Below are positions 49,796 through 58,488 of a stretch of DNA of 64,000 bases, one piece after another (position 1 is the first letter of the stretch; each line of letters opens with the position of its first letter). Source of the DNA: Embleya scabrispora (GTDB lineage: Bacteria; Actinomycetota; Actinomycetes; Streptomycetales; Streptomycetaceae); assembly GCF_002024165.1 (NCBI RefSeq), contig NZ_MWQN01000003.1, positions 806,001 to 870,000 on the forward strand, in the 5' to 3' direction. A program made the translations under genes and the position numbers. Below the pieces are notes generated by a model. The model was not told where the DNA came from. It worked only from the letters and a program-made list of their open reading frames with translations, and did not search any database.

Positions 49796-50778
49796 TCGTC
49801 CAACCGGGCCAGGGCGAAGCCCTGCGCGGTGGCCGTGTCGACGACGCGGCGCAACATCTGGGCTATGTCGCCCTTCCACTCCCCGGGGCCCCGGAAGTGG
49901 GTGAGGATGATGTCGCCCGGCTCGAGGCGGTGGTCGTAGCGGTACTCGATCCGGTCCGGGAACGCCTCCTGGTTCCAGATGGGGAGCGCCACGATCCCGC
50001 ACGACTGCGCCGCACGCAGGGTGTCCTGGTTGAACTCCCCGTACGGCGGCCGGAACAGCCGCGACGCGACCCCGATCTCGCGTTCGGCGACCTCCTGTTC
50101 CCCGCAGATCTCCTGCTGCTGGCGGGCGTAGCCCAGCTTCCGCAGGTCCGGATGGTTCACCGTGTGGTTGTTCACCACGACGCCCTGCTCGTGCAGGCCC
50201 CGGAAGTAGGCCCAGCCGCCCCGAGCCAGATAGCCGCTGACGAACGCGCTGAACGGCACGCCCAGTTCGCGGGCCATCCGGGCGAACCGCGGGTCCTTCT
50301 CCGCGCCGTCGTCGACGGTGAGGAAGACCACCCGGTCCTGGGTGGGCACGCGGTGCACCACCGGCGGCAGATCGCCGTGGCGGATCACGCCGGGACCCGA
50401 CTTCAGCACGGGCCGCGTGGCCGGCGGCGCGGGAGCCGCGATCGGCGTCTGCGCCAGGCCCCACTTGCGCGCGGCGGCGGCCCGACTCGCCGCGATCCGG
50501 GCGGCCACCTCCCGCTCCGCACTCAGCCCGGCGGCGCGGATCTGCGCGGCGGCCTGCTCCCGCACCGCATCCGGAATCGGCGCGGCGGGCGCGGCCGGTA
50601 CGCCGGGCCCGCCGGGCGCGTTCGCCGCCGCGACCGGCTGTCCCGGCTTGGTCCGCGGCATGTCCGCGTCCTGGTCCGCGCACCCCGAACCGGCCAGGCA
50701 GGCACACAGGCCGAGCGCGACACCCCATCGGGTGAGCGCGCGCCACGACGGGGACCTCATCGCATCCACACAGCTCAT
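49786..50778 (-). CDS. Secreted polysaccharide deacetylase (NodB domain)
   Basis: The 330-residue protein has an N-terminal export signal (WGVALGLCACLAGSGCAD). The Cys may be lipidated, though the lipobox is imperfect. An Ala/Pro-rich linker leads to a NodB domain (about residues 150-330): motif 1 VFLTVDDGAEKDPR, motif 2 NNHTVNHPDLRKLG with both metal His, motif 3 RLFRPPYGEFNQDT, and the late ILTHFRGPG. It is expected to N-deacetylate peptidoglycan or another amino-sugar polymer with a bound metal. The ATG at 50778 has AAGGGG five bases upstream; another ATG lies six codons in. Confidence 0.9.
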   Translation of the reverse strand: MSCVDAMRSPSWRALTRWGVALGLCACLAGSGCADQDADMPRTKPGQPVAAANAPGGPGVPAAPAAPIPDAVREQAAAQIRAAGLSAEREVAARIAASRAAAARKWGLAQTPIAAPAPPATRPVLKSGPGVIRHGDLPPVVHRVPTQDRVVFLTVDDGAEKDPRFARMARELGVPFSAFVSGYLARGGWAYFRGLHEQGVVVNNHTVNHPDLRKLGYARQQQEICGEQEVAEREIGVASRLFRPPYGEFNQDTLRAAQSCGIVALPIWNQEAFPDRIEYRYDHRLEPGDIILTHFRGPGEWKGDIAQMLRRVVDTATAQGFALARLDDYL

Positions 50779-50926
50779 GGCGCCCCTTGTTGCCCACTCC
50801 CACCCACTTCGAACCCGGACGTTTGTTCGCCCGGATTCCCCCCGCGCTCGCACGGCCGAACGAACCGTGGCCCGATCGATTCGCCCGGTGCCGGCCCGCG
50901 AGCCGACCACCGCTAGGTTCTCGATC

Positions 50927-51601
50927 ATGGACGCGACTGCGGACGACGCGATGGTCTCCCTCCCCGCCGGACGGGTCACCCTGTGCGATCGGCGCACTCG
51001 GCGCAGCTGGTCGGTCGACGTCGCGCCGTTCCGGTTGGCGGTGTTCCCGGTCACCCAGGCGCGGTACGCGCGGATCACCGGCGAGCGCCCGAGTGCCGGC
51101 GTCGGGGCCCGGCTACCGGCCGAGGGGGTGTCCTGGCACGACGCGGTGCGCTTTTGCAACGCCCTGTCCGCGCACGATGGCCTGGCTCCGGCGTACCACC
51201 TCGCGCCGGACGCCGAGCGGGTCGACTGGGACACCTCGACCGACGGCTACCGATTGCCGACCGAGGCCGAATGGGAGTACGCCTGCCGCGCCGGAACCAC
51301 CGGTCCGCATCACGGCCCGCTCGACGACATCGCCTGGTATCGCGCCAACTCGGCGGAGCGGATCCACGACGTGGGTGGCAAGCAGCCCAATCCGTGGGGC
51401 CTTCACGACATGCTCGGCAATGTCTGGGACTGGTGTTGGGACGTGTACGACGCCGAAGTGTACGGCGAATACCGGGTGTTGCGGGGTGGCGGCTGGTTCG
51501 ACGAACACTGGAGCCTGCGCGCCGGCGCCCGCAGACGCAGCCACCCGAGCTACCGCGTCGACGACGTGGGATTCCGCGTCGCCCGGTCGTTCGTGCCCTG
51601 A
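50927..51601 (+). CDS. SUMF1/formylglycine-generating-enzyme-domain protein
   Basis: The 224-residue protein is a single FGE-sulfatase domain: FRLAVFPVTQARYARITGE, GVSWHDAVRFCNALSAHDGL, YRLPTEAEWEYACRAGTTGP, HDMLGNVWDWCWDVYDAEVY, VLRGGGWFDEHWSLRAGARR and DDVGFRVARSF. True formylglycine-generating enzymes have a C-terminal cysteine pair; that region here reads RAGARRRSHPSYRVDD without cysteine. It therefore probably does not modify sulfatases and may be a binding or C-type-lectin-like member. ATG 50927 lies seven bases after TAGGTT (50914-50919), fitting leaderless expression. Confidence 0.85.
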   Translation: MDATADDAMVSLPAGRVTLCDRRTRRSWSVDVAPFRLAVFPVTQARYARITGERPSAGVGARLPAEGVSWHDAVRFCNALSAHDGLAPAYHLAPDAERVDWDTSTDGYRLPTEAEWEYACRAGTTGPHHGPLDDIAWYRANSAERIHDVGGKQPNPWGLHDMLGNVWDWCWDVYDAEVYGEYRVLRGGGWFDEHWSLRAGARRRSHPSYRVDDVGFRVARSFVP

Positions 51602-52254
51602 CCGGGCCGCCACGTCGGGGCTGTCGAGCCGCCGGCGGCGTGGCAACTGCCGTACTGTCGACGGGATTTCGTCGGTGTCGGGAATTCCCCACGCGGTCGG
51701 CGCCGCAGGACGCGTGGGGGCGGCCCGGCGGGCGGACGGGGGGCCGGACGCCGGGCCGCGGCGGGGCCGGCCACGGGGGGAGCCGGCGCCCACCCGCACC
51801 ACTTTCCGCCCCGGCACCGGTGCCGCACAAGCCCGAACACGCCGACACCGAGGGATAGTCGGCCGCCGCACACCGTGGGAGCGCGCTCATCGGCCTGCGG
51901 CGCACCCCGGCGCGCGCCCGGCCCGGGGACGGGCCGATCCAGTGCCTCCGGCGGAACCAGTGCCTCCGGCCGAACCCGCCTGAACCCCGACCCGGCTCGG
52001 GCCGGCCGCGGCCCCGACTCGGCGTCGAATCGCGGCCCCACGCCGCCGGCAGGCGATCGTGACGACCGGGCCATGGCCGAGGCCCGTCCGGACATCGCTC
52101 CCGGGTCTTTCGATGCGGCGGCGCCCGCCACCGCCGACCGAGACGCCGGACGACGGGACCGACCCGGCCGCCACCCCGGGGCCGGGACCTGGTCCTGCCC
52201 GCGCCGCTCCTCGCCCCCACCTCCCCGACCGAACAAGCGTGCCCCTCCGGGTGG
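51602..52254. other. Long intergenic region without a recognised gene
   Basis: No reading frame gives a recognisable protein or start with a ribosome-binding site. A short inverted pair CCACGCG/CGCGTGG flanks about 51690-51720, and the phrase CCAGTGCCTCCGGCsGAACC is repeated at about 51938-51978. The region ends at the promoter of the catabolic operon. Confidence 0.45.
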
Positions 52255-52283
52255 TTGACAGTGGAACCGAGATCACCTCTATT
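52255..52283 (+). promoter_or_regulatory. Promoter of the homoprotocatechuate operon
   Basis: A consensus TTGACA (52255-52260) and TCTATT (52278-52283) are 17 bases apart in the most AT-rich stretch of the area. The shared 18-bp motif begins five bases downstream and would overlap the transcription start. Confidence 0.65.
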
Positions 52284-52287
52284 ATTC

Positions 52288-52305
52288 TATCCGGAATCAT
52301 ATACG
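52288..52305 (+). promoter_or_regulatory. Shared 18-bp motif, copy A
   Basis: TATCCGGAATCATATACG. Eleven of 18 positions are identical in copies B (57592) and C (62015), and the rest agree in two of the three. The position over the start of transcription suggests a repressor site; the nearby FCD-type GntR protein is the natural candidate. Confidence 0.6.
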
Positions 52306-52362
52306 TTCCACGATGGCATCGCCGATCCGGCGGGCGGTACCAGGCACGAAGGACGGTGGCGA

Positions 52363-53850
52363 GTGACGCAGGACGCGGTGACCGCATCGACGGGACGGCG
52401 GCCCGGCAAGGTGCTGGCCGTACACCTGAACTACCCCTCCCGGGCCCGCCAGCGCGGCCGTGTCCCCGAGCACGCCTCCTACTTCCTCAAACCCGGCAGC
52501 TCGCTCACCGGATCCGGCCGCGTCGAGCGCCCGGCGGGCATCGAACTGCTGGGCTTCGAGGGCGAGATCGCCCTGGTCGTCGGCCGCGCCGCGCATCGGG
52601 TGGCCCCGGCCGAGGCCTGGGCGCACATCGGCTGGGTCACCGCCGCCAACGACCTCGGTCTGTACGACCTGCGGCACGCGGACAAGGGCGCCAACGTGCG
52701 GGCCAAGGGCGGCGACGGCTTCACCCCGCTGGGGCCCACCCTGCTGCCCGCGGCCGAGCTGCGTCCCGACGCGCTGCGCGTACGCACCTGGCTGGACGGC
52801 GAGTTGGTCCAGGAGGACACCACCGCGACCCTGCTCTTCGGCTTCGCCCACCTGATCGCGGACCTGTCCCGGCTGCTCACCCTGGAGGTGGGCGACGTGA
52901 TCCTGACCGGCACGCCCGCCGGTGCCGGTGTGGCCGAGGTCGGGCAGCGCATCGAGGTCGAGGTGGACAGCCTCGACGACCCGACTCGGAGCACCGGTCC
53001 GCTGCGCACCGACGTGGTCGCCGGCCCCGCGCTCGCCGACTGGGGCACCCCGCCGCGTGTCGACCCGGCCACCCGCGCCGACGCCCACGGCACCGTGCCC
53101 GACGTCGCGCTCACCGATGATGTGCGCACCCGGCTCGGTCGGGTCGCGGTGGCCACGCTCAGCGTGCAGTTGCGCGCCCGCGGCTTCGACACCGTCTCCA
53201 TCGACGGCGTACGTCCGCTCACCCCGGGTACCCGCCTGGTCGGCACCGCCCGCACCCTGCGCTACGTCCCGTTCCGCAAGGACCTGTTCGCCGCCCACGG
53301 CAACGGCCACACCGCGCAAAAACGTGCCGTCGACAGCCTCGAACCCGGCCAGGTCCTGGTCATGGAGGCCCGGGGCGTGGACACCGCCGGCACACTCGGC
53401 GACATCCTGGCCCTGCGCGCCCGCACACTCGGCGCCGCCGGAATCGTCACCGACGGCGCGGTCCGCGACAGCGCCGCCGTCGCCGCCCTGGGCCTGCCCG
53501 TACTGGCCGCCGCCGCCCACCCCGCCGTGCTCGGCCGCCGGCACGTGCCCTGGGACGTCGACGTCACCGTCTCCTGCGGCGGCGCCACCATACAGGTCGG
53601 CGACGTCGTGGTCGCCGACGACGACGGCGCGGTGGTGATCCCGCCCGCCCTGGTGACCGAGGTCCTGGCCGCCGCCGAGGAGCAGGAGGCGCGCGAGCGC
53701 TTCATCACCGAACAGGTCGCCCGAGGCGCCGCGTTGGCCGGCCTGTACCCCATCGGCCCCGACTGGGAAGCCGCCTACCGCTCCTGGCGGGCCGCGCTGC
53801 CGCCCACCCACGACCCGGCTTCGCCCATCACCCGCGAGGAGTACCGATGA
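52363..53850 (+). CDS. Fused fumarylacetoacetate-hydrolase-fold and RraA-fold enzyme (HpaG-like isomerase/decarboxylase)
   Basis: The 495-residue protein joins two enzymes. Residues ~15-235 are an FAH domain of the HpcE/HpaG type: IELLGFEGEIALVVGRA, GWVTAANDLGLYDLRHADKG, KGGDGFTPLGPTLLPAAEL and LEVGDVILTGTPAGAGVAEV, including the acidic metal ligands. Residues ~260-470 are an RraA/HMG-aldolase fold: VRTRLGRVAVATLSVQLRAR, LEPGQVLVMEARGVDTAGT, AAGIVTDGAVRDSAAVAALG with the conserved DG..RD. In homoprotocatechuate breakdown, HpaG decarboxylates and isomerises the ring-cleavage product, usually with two FAH halves. GTG 52363 is chosen because the frame upstream overlaps the promoter; GAAGGA lies nine bases before it. 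Confidence 0.85.
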   Translation: MTQDAVTASTGRRPGKVLAVHLNYPSRARQRGRVPEHASYFLKPGSSLTGSGRVERPAGIELLGFEGEIALVVGRAAHRVAPAEAWAHIGWVTAANDLGLYDLRHADKGANVRAKGGDGFTPLGPTLLPAAELRPDALRVRTWLDGELVQEDTTATLLFGFAHLIADLSRLLTLEVGDVILTGTPAGAGVAEVGQRIEVEVDSLDDPTRSTGPLRTDVVAGPALADWGTPPRVDPATRADAHGTVPDVALTDDVRTRLGRVAVATLSVQLRARGFDTVSIDGVRPLTPGTRLVGTARTLRYVPFRKDLFAAHGNGHTAQKRAVDSLEPGQVLVMEARGVDTAGTLGDILALRARTLGAAGIVTDGAVRDSAAVAALGLPVLAAAAHPAVLGRRHVPWDVDVTVSCGGATIQVGDVVVADDDGAVVIPPALVTEVLAAAEEQEARERFITEQVARGAALAGLYPIGPDWEAAYRSWRAALPPTHDPASPITREEYR

Positions 53851-54785
53851 AGTACCGCGCCGACCCGTCCCTGATCCGCGGCTCGATCGCGCCGCTGGTC
53901 ACCCCCTTCACCGCCGACGGCGCCCTCGACACCGCCACGCTGCGCCGCCTGGTCCGCTGGCAGCTCGCGGCCGGCTCGCACGGGATCTCGCTCGGTGGCT
54001 CGACCGGCGAGCCGTCCGCGCAGACCCTGGCCGAGCGGGCCGAGGCGATCCGGGTGGTCGCCGACGAACTCGACGACCGGGCGCCGTTCCTGCCGGGCAC
54101 CGGGTCGGCCAAGCTGGAGGAGACGCTGGAGTTGACCGGCGTCGCCCGGGACGCGGGCGCCGACGCGGTGTTGGTGATCACTCCGTACTACGCACGCCCC
54201 ACCCAGGACGCGCTGTTCTCCTGGTACTCCACCGTCGCCCGCGAATACCCCGACCTGCCGGTGGTGATCTACAACGTGCCGAGCCGCACGGCGGTGGACA
54301 TCGATCCGCCGACCGTGGCCCGGCTCTTCCGCGCGCACGAGAACATCGTCGGCATCAAGGAGACCACCAGGGACTTCGAACACTTCTCCCGGGTGATGGA
54401 GGCGGCCGGCCCCGAACTCCTGGTCTGGTCCGGCATCGAACTCCTGTGTCTGCCCGTGCTGACCCTCGGCGGCGCGGGCTTCGTCTCCGCGCTCGCCAAC
54501 ATCGCGCCCGCCGCGGTGGCCGGGATGTACGAGGCGTATCAGCAGGGCGATTTCGGTCGGGCCCGCGAACTGCACTACGCCGTACAGCCGTTGGTGGACC
54601 TGCTGTTCGTGGAGACCAACCCGGCGCCGGCGAAGTGGCTGATGCACCGGCGCGGCCTGCTCGGCTCCGACCTGGTCCGCCCCCCGCTGCTGCCGCTGTC
54701 CGAATCCGGCCGGGCCACCGTGTCCGCCCTCGCGCAGAGCCGGTTCGACCTGCTGACCGACCCCGCCCTTGGAGAATCCGCATGA
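53847..54785 (+). CDS. DapA-fold (dihydrodipicolinate synthase/NAL family) aldolase
   Basis: The 312-residue class I aldolase-fold protein has SIAPLVTPFTADGALDTATL, SHGISLGGSTGEPSAQTLAE, the Tyr in VVIYNVPSRTAVDIDPP and the Schiff-base Lys in ENIVGIKETTRDFEHFS. It overlaps the FAH-RraA gene by four bases and the dehydrogenase by four, so it is co-translated in a catabolic operon. I infer a carbon-carbon lyase or hydratase step on a 2-oxo acid, perhaps the last aldol cleavage to pyruvate and succinic semialdehyde, rather than lysine synthesis. RBS GAGGAG. Confidence 0.85.
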   Translation: MKYRADPSLIRGSIAPLVTPFTADGALDTATLRRLVRWQLAAGSHGISLGGSTGEPSAQTLAERAEAIRVVADELDDRAPFLPGTGSAKLEETLELTGVARDAGADAVLVITPYYARPTQDALFSWYSTVAREYPDLPVVIYNVPSRTAVDIDPPTVARLFRAHENIVGIKETTRDFEHFSRVMEAAGPELLVWSGIELLCLPVLTLGGAGFVSALANIAPAAVAGMYEAYQQGDFGRARELHYAVQPLVDLLFVETNPAPAKWLMHRRGLLGSDLVRPPLLPLSESGRATVSALAQSRFDLLTDPALGESA

Positions 54786-56302
54786 GCACCACCACGACGA
54801 CGCCCGTCGAGCCCGCCGAGGTGCCCGCCGGGCTGCCCACCCGGCTGCGTCACTTCATCGACGGCCGGCACGTCGACTCCCTGGACGGCGCCACCTTCGA
54901 GGTCTGCGCCCCCGCGTCGAACCTGCCCTACGCCACCGCCGCCGCGGGCAAGGCCGCCGACGTGGCCGCCGCGGTGGCCGCCGCCCGCCGCGCGTTCACC
55001 ACCGGGCCGTGGCCGCACCTGCCCGCCAGGGAACGGGCCGTGGTGCTCAACCGCATCGCCGACGAGGTCGAGCGGCGCGATGCGCGGTTGGCCGAACTGG
55101 AGACCTTCGACACCGGCCTGCCGATCACCCAGGCGCTGGGCCAGGCGCAGCGCGCCGCCGAGAACTTTCGCTTCTTCGCGGACCTGATCGTCGGTCAGAC
55201 CGACGAGGCGTATCAGGTGCCGGGCCGCCAACTCAACTACGTGCACCGTCGACCGGTCGGCGTCGCCGGGTTGATCACGCCGTGGAACACGCCGTTCATG
55301 CTGGAGTCGTGGAAGTTGGCGCCGGCCCTGGCGGCCGGTTGCACCGTCGTGCTCAAGCCCGCCGAATTCACCCCGCTGTCCGCGTCGTTGTGGGCCGACA
55401 TCCTCACCGAGGCGGGCCTGCCCCAGGGCGTGTTCAACCTGGTCGGCGGAATCGGCGAGGAGGCGGGCGCGGCCCTGGTCGAGCACCCCGAGGTGCCGCT
55501 GATCTCGTTCACCGGGGAGACCACCACCGGACGCACCATCTTCGCCGCCGCCGCCCGACACCTGAAGGGGCTGTCGATGGAACTGGGCGGCAAGTCACCG
55601 GTGATCGTCTTCGCCGACGCGGACTTGGACGACGCGATCGACGCCGCGCTGTTCGGCGTGTTCTCGCTCAACGGCGAGCGCTGCACCGCCGGTTCGCGGA
55701 TCCTGGTCGAGCGCGGGGTGTACGAGGAGTTCGTCGAGCGCTTCGCCGCGCGGGCCGAGCGGATCGTGGTCGGCTCCCCTGCCGATCCGGCCACCGAGGT
55801 CGGCGCGCTGGTGCATCCCGAGCACTACGAACGGGTGTTGGCGTACGTCGAGGTGGGTCGCACCGAGGCGCGCCTGGTCGCCGGCGGCGGTCGCCCGGCA
55901 CATCTGCCGACCGGCAACTACCTCGCGCCCACGGTGTTTTGCGACGTGCCGGCCGATGCCCGGATCTTCCGGGAGGAGATCTTCGGCCCCGTCGTGGCGC
56001 TGACCCCGTTCGACGACGAGGAGCACGCGGTGGAGCTGGCCAACGCGGTCGACTACGGGCTGGCCGGCTACGTGTGGACCAACGACATCCGCCGCGCGCA
56101 CCGGGTGGCACACCGGGTCGAGTCCGGGATGGTGTGGATCAACTCGCACAACGTGCGGGACCTGCGCACCCCGTTCGGCGGGATCAAGGCCTCCGGCCTG
56201 GGGCACGAGGGCGGTCACCGCTCGATCGACTTCTACACCACGCAGCAGGCGGTACACGTGGCCATGGCACCGCTGCACACCGCCCGGTTCGGCGCCGCCT
56301 GA
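54782..56302 (+). CDS. hpaE: 5-carboxymethyl-2-hydroxymuconate semialdehyde dehydrogenase-like ALDH
   Basis: The 506-residue aldehyde dehydrogenase has LRHFIDGRHVDSLDGATFEV, GVAGLITPWNTPFMLESWKL, VVLKPAEFTPLSASLWADIL, the catalytic Glu in GLSMELGGKSPVIVFADADL, the catalytic Cys in FSLNGERCTAGSRILVERGV, and REEIFGPVVALTPFDDEEHA. The HpaE-type N-terminus and its place between the FAH fusion and the ring-cleaving dioxygenase support oxidation of the ring-cleavage semialdehyde with NAD. Its start overlaps the DapA-like stop (ATGA). Confidence 0.9.
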   Translation: MSTTTTTPVEPAEVPAGLPTRLRHFIDGRHVDSLDGATFEVCAPASNLPYATAAAGKAADVAAAVAAARRAFTTGPWPHLPARERAVVLNRIADEVERRDARLAELETFDTGLPITQALGQAQRAAENFRFFADLIVGQTDEAYQVPGRQLNYVHRRPVGVAGLITPWNTPFMLESWKLAPALAAGCTVVLKPAEFTPLSASLWADILTEAGLPQGVFNLVGGIGEEAGAALVEHPEVPLISFTGETTTGRTIFAAAARHLKGLSMELGGKSPVIVFADADLDDAIDAALFGVFSLNGERCTAGSRILVERGVYEEFVERFAARAERIVVGSPADPATEVGALVHPEHYERVLAYVEVGRTEARLVAGGGRPAHLPTGNYLAPTVFCDVPADARIFREEIFGPVVALTPFDDEEHAVELANAVDYGLAGYVWTNDIRRAHRVAHRVESGMVWINSHNVRDLRTPFGGIKASGLGHEGGHRSIDFYTTQQAVHVAMAPLHTARFGAA

Positions 56303-56453
56303 CGACCGGGTGAACCCCGCGCGATCCGGCCGTCGGTTCGTCCTCGGCCGTATCCGCGCAGGTCGCTCGCTTGCTAGGTTCCGCACAGCTCTCGAAGCCG
56401 GATTCCCTACGACCTCTCGAACCGAACAGCGCGTCGAACAGGAGGAGAGCCCC

Positions 56454-57572
56454 ATGCCCACTCCCGCCGTTCCGCCCCCGCCGCCCGTGCCGGCCGTCCG
56501 CCCCGGCACCCCCGCCCCCGCTCCGCGGCCGGGGGCGATACCCCCGCCCGACATCGTTCGGGCCGCCTACGCCGAGCTGGTCGTCACCGACCCCGCCGCG
56601 TCCCGCGAGTTCTACGTCGACCTGCTCGGCCTCGTGGTCACCCACGAGGACGAGGACGCGGTGTACCTGCGCGCCTTCGAGGAGTACCTGCACCACTCGC
56701 TGGTGCTGCGCCGCGGCGAGAGCCCGGCGCTCGCCGCGCTCGCGTATCGGGTGCGCTCGCCCGGGGAGGTCGACGCCGCCGAGCGCTACTACCGGGCCCT
56801 GGGCGTACCGGTGGAGCGCCGTGCGGCGGGCGCCACCCGGGGGATCGGCCCGGCGGTGCGGGTGGTGGACCCCTTGGGGTTCCCGCTGGAGTTCTTCTAC
56901 GCGGCCGAGCACGTGCCGCGCCTGCATCAGAGCTACGACCTGCACGGCGCGGGCGCGATCGCCCGGCTCGACCACTTCAACATCGTGGTGCCGGACGTCG
57001 CACGGGCCGAGCGCTACTACCGCGATCTGGGCTTTCGGGTGACCGAGGACATCCGGGGCGCCGACGACACGCTGTACGCGTCCTGGCTGCACCGCAAGGA
57101 CACGGTGCACGACATAGCGCTGACCGGCGGCGACGGTCCCCGGCTGCACCACATCGCGTTCAGCACCCACGAGCGCGGCCAGGTGCTGCACGTATGCGAT
57201 CTGCTGGGTGCCCGGCGCCGATCGGCACACATCGAGCGCGGTCCGGGGCGCCACGGGGTGTCCAACGCGTTCTACGTGTACGTGCGTGATCCGGACCTGC
57301 ACCGCGTGGAGATCTACACCACCGACTACTACACCGGGGATCCCGACCACCCGGTGCTGTCCTGGGACGTGCGGGACAACCAGCGGCGCGACTGGTGGGG
57401 CAATCCGGTGGTGCCGTCCTGGTACGCGGAGGCGTCCACCGTGCTGGACCTGGCCGGGAAACCGCAGCCGGTGTTCGCCCGGGAGGAGAACTCCGAGGCG
57501 GAGGTGACGGTCGGCGCCGACGGCTTCTCGTTCGCGCGCGACGCATCACCGCAGGTCGGGCCCTCGACGTGA
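56454..57572 (+). CDS. hpaD: 3,4-dihydroxyphenylacetate 2,3-dioxygenase (homoprotocatechuate dioxygenase, VOC extradiol type)
   Basis: The 372-residue protein is very close to the crystallised Brevibacterium fuscum/Arthrobacter MndD enzymes. Metal ligands are His ~174 in ARLDHFNIVVPDVA, His ~233 in GPRLHHIAFSTHERG and Glu ~286 in DLHRVEIYTTDYYTGDP. The acid-base His ~219 is in RKDTVHDIALTGG. Other signatures are ERGPGRHGVSNAFYVYVRDP, NQRRDWWGNPVVPSWYAEA and VTVGADGFSFAR. It opens homoprotocatechuate with O2 and Fe(II) or Mn(II). Strong AGGAGGAG ribosome-binding site. Odd: a Pro-rich extension of about 30 residues (PPPPPVPAVRPGTPAPAPRP) precedes the domain. Confidence 0.95.
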   Translation: MPTPAVPPPPPVPAVRPGTPAPAPRPGAIPPPDIVRAAYAELVVTDPAASREFYVDLLGLVVTHEDEDAVYLRAFEEYLHHSLVLRRGESPALAALAYRVRSPGEVDAAERYYRALGVPVERRAAGATRGIGPAVRVVDPLGFPLEFFYAAEHVPRLHQSYDLHGAGAIARLDHFNIVVPDVARAERYYRDLGFRVTEDIRGADDTLYASWLHRKDTVHDIALTGGDGPRLHHIAFSTHERGQVLHVCDLLGARRRSAHIERGPGRHGVSNAFYVYVRDPDLHRVEIYTTDYYTGDPDHPVLSWDVRDNQRRDWWGNPVVPSWYAEASTVLDLAGKPQPVFAREENSEAEVTVGADGFSFARDASPQVGPST

Positions 57573-57591
57573 GCGTCCGCCACTGGTGTAA

Positions 57592-57609
57592 GATCCGAAA
57601 TCGTATCCG
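57592..57609 (+). promoter_or_regulatory. Shared 18-bp motif, copy B
   Basis: GATCCGAAATCGTATCCG, 24 bases before the alpha/beta hydrolase start. ATCCGAAAT is repeated exactly at 57593-57601 and 57605-57613, a 12-base period, so two protomers could bind side by side. A TAAGAT hexamer (57589-57594) may be the -10 that it overlaps. Confidence 0.6.
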
Positions 57610-57632
57610 AAATAGCCGAGTGGAGAAGTAGG

Positions 57633-58391
57633 ATGCGCACACGGCAGCCCCTCGCCGTCACCACCTATCCGAGCGTCGGGCCCTCCGAAGACGTCGGGGA
57701 GTCCGAGCAACCCCCGGTGCTGCTCGTGCACGGGTTTTGTTCCGATGCCCGCCGCTCCTGGCTGGAGACGGGCATGGTGACGGCCCTGATCGACGCCGGC
57801 CGTACCGTCATCGCGCCGGACCTGCGCGGACACGGCGCAAGTCCGGCCCCGACGAGCGGCGACGAGGCGGACGCGCATGCCACCGTCGACGACCTGCTCG
57901 CCGTGCTCGACGCGTACGGGGCGGACCGGGTCGACATCATCGCCTACTCCCTCGGCGCCCGACTGACCTGGGCGTTGGCCGAACGCGCGCCGGAGCGGGT
58001 GGGCCGCGTGGCGTTCGGCGGGATGAGTCCGGTCGAGCCGTTCACCGCCGTGGACGTCGCGGAACTGCGCCGGGCCGTACACGGCGAGCCGACCACCGCG
58101 GATCCGCTCACCGGGATGATCGCGGGCCTGATCCGCGCCGAGGGCGACCGCGCCGACGGTCTGGTCACGTGTGTCGAGGGCCTGCGGAGCACACCCTTCG
58201 AGCCCACGCCATGGGCCGGCCACACCCCGCCGTGGTTCGTGGTCGGCACCGACGACCCGATGACCCGGGACATCGACGCACTGGTCGCGGCGGCCCCCGG
58301 ATCACACATGGTCGTGGTGACCGGCGACCACCACGGCGTCCTGGTCAACCCCAACTTCCAGGGTCTGGCCGTGCTGGTCGTCGGCCGCTGA
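57633..58391 (+). CDS. Alpha/beta hydrolase in the catabolic cluster
   Basis: The 252-residue protein has PPVLLVHGFCSDARRSWLET (oxyanion), VIAPDLRGHGASPAPTSGDE, the nucleophile elbow DIIAYSLGARLTWALAE, acid in VVGTDDPMTRDIDALV and His in VTGDHHGVLVNPNF. It is cytoplasmic and has GGAGAAG upstream. The promoter carries motif B, which links it to the dioxygenase operon. I infer an esterase or C-C hydrolase feeding the pathway; no substrate can be read from the sequence. Confidence 0.88.
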   Translation: MRTRQPLAVTTYPSVGPSEDVGESEQPPVLLVHGFCSDARRSWLETGMVTALIDAGRTVIAPDLRGHGASPAPTSGDEADAHATVDDLLAVLDAYGADRVDIIAYSLGARLTWALAERAPERVGRVAFGGMSPVEPFTAVDVAELRRAVHGEPTTADPLTGMIAGLIRAEGDRADGLVTCVEGLRSTPFEPTPWAGHTPPWFVVGTDDPMTRDIDALVAAAPGSHMVVVTGDHHGVLVNPNFQGLAVLVVGR

Positions 58392-58488
58392 CCCACCCGC
58401 CGCATACCGCGCCGCACCGGACCACACCGGGCCGGGACATCGTGTCCCGGCCCGCGACCGTGTCCGGTCGAGACTGAGGAGACCGTAG

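Noticed and set aside
50927..51601. Functional formylglycine-generating enzyme for a sulfatase
   Set aside because: The C-terminal cysteine pair needed for the reaction is absent and no sulfatase gene is nearby.
52255..52362. Upstream extension of the FAH-RraA gene starting at TTG 52255
   Set aside because: That TTG is the first base triplet of a consensus -35 (TTGACA), and the shared motif lies inside the extension. GTG 52363 with an upstream GAAGGA is better.
53847..54785. Biosynthetic dapA of the lysine pathway
   Set aside because: The fold is the same, but the gene is co-translated between a FAH fusion and a semialdehyde dehydrogenase, so a catabolic aldolase role is more likely.
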